The position numbers were made by a program, and so were the translations under genes. From Gammaproteobacteria bacterium (GTDB lineage: Bacteria; Pseudomonadota; Gammaproteobacteria; Berkiellales; Berkiellaceae), in NCBI GenBank assembly GCA_016874315.1, contig VGTX01000001.1, positions 1-30,225 on the forward strand: 30,225 bases of DNA. Reading direction: 5' to 3'. Under the pieces are notes generated by a model. The model had not been told where the DNA came from. It did no database searches and saw only the letters and a program-made list of their open reading frames with translations. How positions within the stretch are numbered: the first letter of the stretch is position 1; every line of letters begins with the position of its first letter. This document shows, piece after piece, positions 25,290-30,225 of this stretch.

Positions 25290-26661
25290 TTTTATCATTA
25301 GCGCACGAAGCGTGCGCAACGAACACACATCAGAAAAAATAATATCCCAACTTCGTAATTTTATCGATCTGATAAATACTCGATCGGAATGCACTGATTG
25401 GGAAATAACTTATAGTGAAGAAGATAGCCTCTCTTTAACAGTGCGTAATAGCCTTACAGAAGAATGTATGCAGTCTGCAACGCGCCAGCTGGTAATTAAT
25501 GTATTAATTGGTGCGCAAAGCGGAACTGCAACATGCTTAGGAGCTCAATGGTCTGATTGGCTTGAAACATTAGAACATGCTATTGGAATTGCACAGCTAT
25601 CTCAACCAGATCCATTTCATGCACTTCCTCCGGAGCAGTATTTTTCACAACCCATTCCAACACTCGAAATATGCAGTCCTGAAGAGGTCTCTTTTCAAAG
25701 TCTTGTTAATCGCGCAATAGATCTGGAAAAGATCGCATCAGGATTACAAGGACACCACCAAAAAGGGACTCGTCTTCAATCTGATGGAGCGTCTATTGGT
25801 GCTGATTTTCATTGGATTGTTCGTGCAAATAGTAAAGGGTTATGGGCAATCATACCGTCTAGTTCATTTGCTCAATCTGTATCGCTTTTGGCGCATTTGG
25901 ATGACTATCATGAGTCAGATGGTGCTTATGAATATTGTCGCCGGTTCACAGATTTAAAAAATATAGATACGTTTGCTCTACTCGCTCAAGATCGTGTTTG
26001 TGGAAAAATTGGAAAGAAAAAAATTCCAACAGGGAATTATCCAGTGATTTTTAGTCCTCGTTGTGCAAGAGGCTGGATTAAGCATCTATGCTCAGCATTA
26101 TCAGGTCGTTCACAGTATTTAAAATCGACATTTTTACTCGATTATTGTGATAAACCCATTTTGCCTCAATGGGTGAATATCTCAGATAATCCACATAGCC
26201 CATGGGGGAAATCATCATATCCTATCGATAGTGATGGCTTAGTGACTAGGCCTCATGAATTTATTGTCGACGGAGTGGTAAAAGAATATTTACTATCATA
26301 TTATTCTGCGTTGCGATTAAATCGTACACCAAATGCCCTAGGTGATGGATTAAAAAATGTCCACATGACAACTAACATTGAGTCTCTTAATGAAATTGTA
26401 AAAAAATATCCTCAATGCATCGTCGTGGATGGTGTTATGGGTAACGGTGTAAATTTGATTCAGGGCTCATATTCGCAAGGAATTGAAGGGTTTTTATATC
26501 AAAATGGAGAAAAGATTCATCCCTTACAAGAAGTAACAATCGCTACAACATTGTTGCCATTTTATCAGTCGCTTGAATATCATGCTAATGATGCTGAAGG
26601 TGATTCTGGCTTTCAAATCGGTAGTCTTGCATTTCCAATGATGCGCGTATCATCTCAATAA
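25279..26661 (+). CDS. pmbA: PmbA/TldE metalloprotease partner subunit
   Basis: PmbA (TldE) pairs with TldD and, like other members, lacks the HExxxH zinc motif. The 460-residue protein shows the shared fold: GTATCLGAQW in the N-terminal part, YPVIFSPRCARGWIKHL in the centre, and near the end VMGNGVNLIQGSYSQGIEGFLYQNGEK, the PmbA counterpart of the TldD C-terminal barrel. ATG 25279 is preceded by a very strong GGAGGTG ribosome-binding site inside tldD; a TTG at 25264 would add five residues. Many Gammaproteobacteria encode the two subunits at separate loci; here they overlap. A hairpin follows the stop codon. Confidence 0.93.
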   Translation: MKNDFIISARSVRNEHTSEKIISQLRNFIDLINTRSECTDWEITYSEEDSLSLTVRNSLTEECMQSATRQLVINVLIGAQSGTATCLGAQWSDWLETLEHAIGIAQLSQPDPFHALPPEQYFSQPIPTLEICSPEEVSFQSLVNRAIDLEKIASGLQGHHQKGTRLQSDGASIGADFHWIVRANSKGLWAIIPSSSFAQSVSLLAHLDDYHESDGAYEYCRRFTDLKNIDTFALLAQDRVCGKIGKKKIPTGNYPVIFSPRCARGWIKHLCSALSGRSQYLKSTFLLDYCDKPILPQWVNISDNPHSPWGKSSYPIDSDGLVTRPHEFIVDGVVKEYLLSYYSALRLNRTPNALGDGLKNVHMTTNIESLNEIVKKYPQCIVVDGVMGNGVNLIQGSYSQGIEGFLYQNGEKIHPLQEVTIATTLLPFYQSLEYHANDAEGDSGFQIGSLAFPMMRVSSQ

Positions 26662-26666
26662 CAAGA

Positions 26667-26709
26667 TTCAGCAGAAAAGCCTTCATGATGAATGAAGGCT
26701 GCTGCTGAA
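26667..26709. terminator. Two-part hairpin between convergent pmbA and hpf (no U-tract)
   Basis: AGCCTTCAT (26678-26686) pairs perfectly with ATGAAGGCT (26692-26700) around a five-base loop. It is enclosed by TTCAGCAG (26667-26674) pairing with CTGCTGAA (26702-26709). The total is 17 bp with a small internal loop. It lies between two converging genes and probably serves both as terminator or 3'-end protector, although no T-run follows on either strand. Confidence 0.65.
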
Positions 26710-26717
26710 GACCAATG

Positions 26718-27110
26718 TTAGTCGTGCTGACATCCTGAATGATCGCCATGGTGGTGATGATGTCCATGATGTCTTTGATAAGCTTTCCCTCTCAAATGCT
26801 CAACATGATTCTCAAAAGCCTCAAATGTTTCAAGGAGTGTAGAGAGCATATCTAGACCGGTTTTTTTGATTGGCTCACAGTTTAAATGACTAAATTTTGG
26901 ATCCCACTTGATCTCGAAATGATGATGATCGTCATGATGCTGTCCAGTTTTATTCACTGTAATATCCAGTTTTTGCAAGTCAGGATAAACATGGCTGAGA
27001 TGTTCATAACGATGATGAATCCAGTGCTCACATTCAGTTTTTTCATGGCCAGAAAGCGACCCATTTAAATGAATATGCATATCAAGTTTCTCAGTACGCT
27101 TTTGCGACAT
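26718..27110 (-). CDS. hpf: HPF/RaiA-like ribosome hibernation factor with histidine-rich tail
   Basis: The position just after rpoN is the conserved place of hpf, whose product binds the 30S subunit and promotes ribosome dimerisation or inactivation. The pattern fits the beta-alpha-beta-beta-beta-alpha HPF fold: a strand MHIHLNG at 11-17, a helix from about 21, strand LDITVNKTG at 48-56, strand HHHFEIKWD, and a last helix about 80-108. Similarity is weak. The protein is unusual in its histidines: five in residues 58-64 and nine in the last 17, with a nearby cysteine. ATG 27110 is nine bases after AGGAG; ATG 27119, almost touching that sequence, is the alternative. A metal-binding protein of another kind is possible. 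Confidence 0.6.
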   Translation of the reverse strand: MSQKRTEKLDMHIHLNGSLSGHEKTECEHWIHHRYEHLSHVYPDLQKLDITVNKTGQHHDDHHHFEIKWDPKFSHLNCEPIKKTGLDMLSTLLETFEAFENHVEHLRGKAYQRHHGHHHHHGDHSGCQHD

Positions 27111-27122
27111 AACTTTCATCTC

Positions 27123-28370
27123 CTATTCTTTGACTTTATGATTCGACTGCTCGCGTGTTCGACGTTGATGTGAATTTGCGATCCCTAGTTCTTCACGATA
27201 CTTCGCAATTGTTCTTCGCGCAATACAAAATCCTTGTCGATTGAGAATTTTTGTCAATGCTTCATCTGAAAGCGGGTTATTTTGGGGTTCATGTTCAATA
27301 ATATTATTCAGAATATGCTTAATGGCTCGATCGGAGACAGTGTCTTGGTGGTGCTTGATTGAGCGTGAAAAGAGTTTTTTACAGTCCCAAATTCCAAACG
27401 GAGTTGCAATCGTTTTGTGTTGAAGTGTGCGAGATATCGTTGACTCATGTAAGTTTAATTTCAGCGCAATATCGCTCAAAATCATCGGCTGTAAAGCCGA
27501 TTCGCCATAGGTAAAAAAATCTTTCTGATATTCAGCAATTGCTGAGGCTACTCGTAACATCGTATTAAATCGCGTTGTGATCATTTTTTTTAAAACCACT
27601 GCTTCTTGATAATGCTTTCGGCATTCCTCTCGTTTTGAAAGATTTTCTGGCCAATCAAGAATCTCAATATTTGGGACAAGTGCCGGGTTTAATCGCGCGC
27701 TATATCCATGCTCATTTTTTTCAATAAGAATATCAGGGAGATTGTATTTTTCTTCTATGGATAGAGTCGGCTCATAATGCATAATCATATTAGCTGGACT
27801 CCAGTACAATAAATTAAGCTCTTTTGTATTTAATTCTTCTAATTTATGGCTAAAATCTCCATGACTCAGATACTCATAAAGAGCTTGATATTGTTTTAAA
27901 CCTTGAAGCTCAGGTCGATACTGTAATTGCCACAGTAGACATTGGCGCGTCGTGCGAGCTCCTAAGCCTATGGGAGATAAACTTATCAACCATCGATCGA
28001 GGGCATTTTGTGTGTTGCTTGAAAAACTTTCAAATACCTCTATTGGACAAAAGCCTCTTGCATCAATCGCTTCAATAAGTTCCATGGCAGCGGGCCAGTA
28101 AGAGTAATCTAATATTGTTCGATCTAATGAATCATGCATGAGAGCTGCGATTGGGCAGATCGAGCGATCGGGAATATTTTCTAAAAAAGATTCATCTGAT
28201 TTTGATGATGATGGATATGTAAAATCAAAAAATGGATTTTGCTCTCTCCAAGTGGACAATGTGCGCTCAATTTCTTCATGGGAAAAAGATAATAATTCAA
28301 TAGCTTGCTTTAACGATGGAGTTAAGCTGAGATGCATGGATTGATGCATTTTCAGCGCTTGTGTTTTCAT
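27123..28370 (-). CDS. rpoN: RNA polymerase sigma-54 factor RpoN
   Basis: RpoN directs RNA polymerase to -24/-12 promoters and needs an AAA+ activator. Region I has the expected N-terminus (MKTQALKMHQSMHLSLTPSL, then KQAIELLSFS). The helix-turn-helix lies around LSDIALKLNLHESTISRTL, and the RpoN box reads ARRTIAKYRE at about 384-393. At 415 residues it is shorter than the usual 470-500; the loss is mainly in the acidic linker and the core-binding region. ATG 28370 was chosen because GAGAG precedes it and it fits the family start; a TTG at 28382 would add four residues. hpf follows after 12 bases. No bacterial enhancer-binding protein is present in the window. Confidence 0.93.
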   Translation of the reverse strand: MKTQALKMHQSMHLSLTPSLKQAIELLSFSHEEIERTLSTWREQNPFFDFTYPSSSKSDESFLENIPDRSICPIAALMHDSLDRTILDYSYWPAAMELIEAIDARGFCPIEVFESFSSNTQNALDRWLISLSPIGLGARTTRQCLLWQLQYRPELQGLKQYQALYEYLSHGDFSHKLEELNTKELNLLYWSPANMIMHYEPTLSIEEKYNLPDILIEKNEHGYSARLNPALVPNIEILDWPENLSKREECRKHYQEAVVLKKMITTRFNTMLRVASAIAEYQKDFFTYGESALQPMILSDIALKLNLHESTISRTLQHKTIATPFGIWDCKKLFSRSIKHHQDTVSDRAIKHILNNIIEHEPQNNPLSDEALTKILNRQGFCIARRTIAKYREELGIANSHQRRTREQSNHKVKE

Positions 28371-28465
28371 ATGCTCTCTCAAAAATATTACGCAAATTCA
28401 CGACTCTATTAAAAGAATATGCGTTTTCAATCTGAGATAGGAGCATGTTCACGTGCCTATCAAAG

Positions 28466-28487
28466 CATAGCAAGCGTTTCGGCTATG
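28466..28487 (-). terminator. Hairpin directly after the 410-aa gene
   Basis: CATAGC (28466-28471) pairs with GCTATG (28482-28487), and a CG pair of bases closes a TTT loop inside. The stem begins at the base next to the stop codon of the minus-strand coiled-coil gene. On the minus strand it is followed by CTTTGAT, a poor U-tract. Possible weak terminator between that gene and rpoN. Confidence 0.4.
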
Positions 28488-29720
28488 TTAAAAGCAGTGG
28501 TGTGTCGAATAGAACTCTTGAATATCCTCTCTCGGATTAAATCTTAATATTTTTATTTTTCTCGGGCTTGAAGCCTCAACAGCATGAGATAATTCTGCAA
28601 TCTCTTCTAGACATTCTTCTGGTTTGAGAATGTGGAGAGGACTCGTCACTTCTTCAGCTGATGAAAAGGATAGACTGCTTTGAATATGATTGCAGCGCTC
28701 TGCAATATCTGGTTGCTCGCTAAACGTTAAAACTTGCTGAACCCGATTGAGTTGATGGGTTGCGGCGAGTAACGCACTCTCTTCTAAAACACATTTGTAT
28801 TGTTCCATGATACTTCTGTAGTTGCTTTCATGTAATTCAAGCTGAGCGATATAATGCTCTTGATCAAGAGAGAGTTTTGTTTGTATATCCCTGTATTTTT
28901 TTAGAGATTCTAATATTTCCTGTAAGTTTTTATTTAGGCGGCGGTATTCACTGATTTGTGTTCGATGACCAATATGATCTAAATTTGTATGACTATAATG
29001 TGGTTGAAGAACACGCAATTTTGACAAGATGTGATTTTTCTCACACTCCAATTCTCTAATTTTTTGAATATTATCCATATATTCTTGAGCAATTCTCGCA
29101 TGATTTTTGATCTTCGAATTATATCGCTGAACTATTTTGTTCTTTGATATCTTATCATTATCAACTTGCCAATCGGTTTTGATATTGTCTCGATTTTGCC
29201 TCATATGCTGAATGGAGGTAATGATGCTGTCACGATCGGAGTCTTGTATATTTTCCTGCCCAAGCATGAGAGGATTGTGAGATTTTTTTTCTAGAATGCT
29301 TGTATAGACATCCTCGGTCAGGCGCATAACCCATTCCATATCAGAAAAGTCATCAAACGCACTTAAGAGTTCGATTGCAAAAAGCGATGGATATTTCACA
29401 AGATGATAATAAAAAAGACTATAAAATCTCAAAGTTCCAGCATGGATATATAAATCTATAAAGCCTTTTTGCAAAATGCTTTCTCTATGCTCAATGAAAG
29501 GAAAATTCTCCATATACAGAAATTCTAAGCCATCGTATATAAAGACAAGCTTCGAAAACACCCCAATACCGGCCTCAATCACGTTATTGTCGAGTTTGGT
29601 TTTTGATAAGTCAACGATCAGTTCTTTGAGCTTTTCAATTTGCTCAGCAGAGAAAGTATGATTAGGAGATTCTATCGCAATTGTAATAATGTCACGGATA
29701 TCAGAGAGAATATGAGCCAT
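28488..29720 (-). CDS. Hypothetical coiled-coil protein, 410 aa
   Basis: I do not recognise this protein. It has no signal peptide or clear membrane helix. Residues 1-150 look globular and helical, with a Phe/Tyr-rich stretch (RFYSLFYYHLVKYPSLFAIELL). About 190-330 is a long charged heptad-like region with many Lys/Glu/Gln/Arg, probably a coiled coil. The C-terminus has a glutamate-rich segment (PEECLEEIAEL) and ends in THHCF. The start is an ATG without a strong ribosome-binding site. It lies 61 bases downstream of another coiled-coil gene on the same strand, so the two may form a transcription unit separate from rpoN-hpf. A host-interaction role is possible but not shown. Confidence 0.7.
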   Translation of the reverse strand: MAHILSDIRDIITIAIESPNHTFSAEQIEKLKELIVDLSKTKLDNNVIEAGIGVFSKLVFIYDGLEFLYMENFPFIEHRESILQKGFIDLYIHAGTLRFYSLFYYHLVKYPSLFAIELLSAFDDFSDMEWVMRLTEDVYTSILEKKSHNPLMLGQENIQDSDRDSIITSIQHMRQNRDNIKTDWQVDNDKISKNKIVQRYNSKIKNHARIAQEYMDNIQKIRELECEKNHILSKLRVLQPHYSHTNLDHIGHRTQISEYRRLNKNLQEILESLKKYRDIQTKLSLDQEHYIAQLELHESNYRSIMEQYKCVLEESALLAATHQLNRVQQVLTFSEQPDIAERCNHIQSSLSFSSAEEVTSPLHILKPEECLEEIAELSHAVEASSPRKIKILRFNPREDIQEFYSTHHCF

Positions 29721-29781
29721 GCAGCAAATTTAAAGTATGAATAGAGATATTATCTCAATGTTTTAAATATATTTCAATATA

Positions 29782-30225
29782 TCAATGAGATGTGCTTTTT
29801 TTCGGTTTGTTTTTTATAACATTGCTTATCGGGTTGATATTTGGAATATGAGCTGTATGCAGAATTTTTTGATATGTTTTATGTGCATTCTGATATTCTT
29901 GTGTTCTAAAAATCAAACTCTCATGATTGGTTTGTATATGAGATTCTACTACAGACATAAAGTGTGCAATTAAACGGAGGTTTTTTTTCAACACTTGTAT
30001 ATCCGATTCTATCTTATTGATATATGTTCCTTGAAGCATAAGTTCTTTTTGAAATTTTTTGATTTTATCTTGTATGGCTGTTTTATTGGAATAGCACCTG
30101 ATTTGCGTGAAAAATGATTGGCTCTTAAATTCCGAATATACAGTCTCAACTTCTTCAATGCAGGCTTCGAGATTACGATAATATTCTTTTTCCGCATCGA
30201 GTTTTTTTTGCAGAAGGTGAATTTG
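29782..30225 (-). CDS. C-terminal part of a coiled-coil protein, truncated by window edge
   Basis: The reading frame ending at 29782 stays open to the last base of the window, giving at least 148 residues; an ATG at 30039 is internal to it. The visible part is a lysine/glutamate-rich heptad-like coiled coil (LLQKKLDAEKEYYRNLEACIEEVE...) followed by a short basic tail (NKPKKSTSH). No catalytic motif is visible and the N-terminal domain is outside the window. It precedes the 410-residue coiled-coil gene by 61 bases on the same strand and is probably co-transcribed with it. Confidence 0.65.
   Translation of the reverse strand, partial: QIHLLQKKLDAEKEYYRNLEACIEEVETVYSEFKSQSFFTQIRCYSNKTAIQDKIKKFQKELMLQGTYINKIESDIQVLKKNLRLIAHFMSVVESHIQTNHESLIFRTQEYQNAHKTYQKILHTAHIPNINPISNVIKNKPKKSTSH

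Noticed and set aside
24939..25394. A 151-residue minus-strand reading frame across the tldD-pmbA junction
   Set aside because: It is antisense to two well-supported genes. Its composition (Cys/Arg/Ser/Ile-rich) is that of a shadow frame.
28488..28620. The glutamate-rich C-terminus of the 410-residue protein as a Dot/Icm E-block secretion signal
   Set aside because: The Glu-rich patch lies about 40 residues from the end, too far from the usual position close to the C-terminus, and the terminal residues do not fit well.
30009..30197. A 62-residue basic minus-strand reading frame at the right edge
   Set aside because: The overlapping frame ending at 29782 is open to the window edge and has coiled-coil character, so it is the coding frame here.

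Overview
The window reads as a chromosomal segment of a low-GC (roughly 38-40 %, estimated by eye) gammaproteobacterium. The evidence is a zapA gene followed by a well-formed 6S RNA, an lgt-thyA pair, a miaB-ybeZ-ybeY-corC operon, a leuS-lptE-holA block and an rpoN-hpf pair. The MFS transporter, the mitochondrial-like RMND1/YagE protein and several large helical or coiled-coil proteins of unknown function would suit a host-associated member of the Legionellales/Coxiellaceae neighbourhood. That lineage is an inference; no rRNA or other decisive marker is present. I see no prophage, insertion sequence, CRISPR array or tRNA.

Layout. Positions 1-4.2 kb hold the C-terminal part of PepP, ZapA, 6S RNA, a convergent EamA-family permease, a small hypothetical protein and a class II fructose-bisphosphate aldolase. 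From 4.3 to 7.9 kb lie an 858-residue orphan with apparent internal repeats and an RMND1/YagE (DUF155) membrane protein. From 7.9 to 12.5 kb, tightly overlapping translation and RNA-maintenance genes run on the plus strand: miaB, ybeZ/phoH, ybeY, corC, then rsfS and rlmH. From 12.5 to 17.3 kb the minus strand carries lgt, thyA, an acyl-CoA ligase and an MFS transporter. From 17.6 to 21.3 kb the plus strand carries leuS, lptE and a divergent holA-like gene, which meet folA tail to tail. From 21.9 to 26.7 kb come a sensor histidine kinase and the tldD-pmbA protease pair. From 26.7 kb to the end the minus strand carries hpf (with a histidine-rich tail), rpoN, a 410-residue coiled-coil protein and the C-terminal part of another coiled-coil protein that runs off the window.

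How the genes fit together. Much of the content is translation and RNA housekeeping (MiaB, YbeY, RsfS, RlmH, LeuS, HPF, 6S RNA). There is also envelope biogenesis (Lgt, LptE), folate/dTMP synthesis (ThyA, FolA) and peptide maturation or proteolysis (TldD/PmbA, PepP). Genes are packed closely: neighbours often overlap by 4-28 bases (83 bases for miaB/phoH), and convergent pairs overlap at their stop codons. Several gene ends carry strong hairpins without a U-tract.

No new multi-gene system can be demonstrated. The leads I would follow first are the 858-residue orphan beside RMND1/YagE, the histidine kinase lacking its N-box asparagine, the altered editing motif in LeuS, the strong excess of the hexamer CGATCG, and the coiled-coil genes at the right edge.
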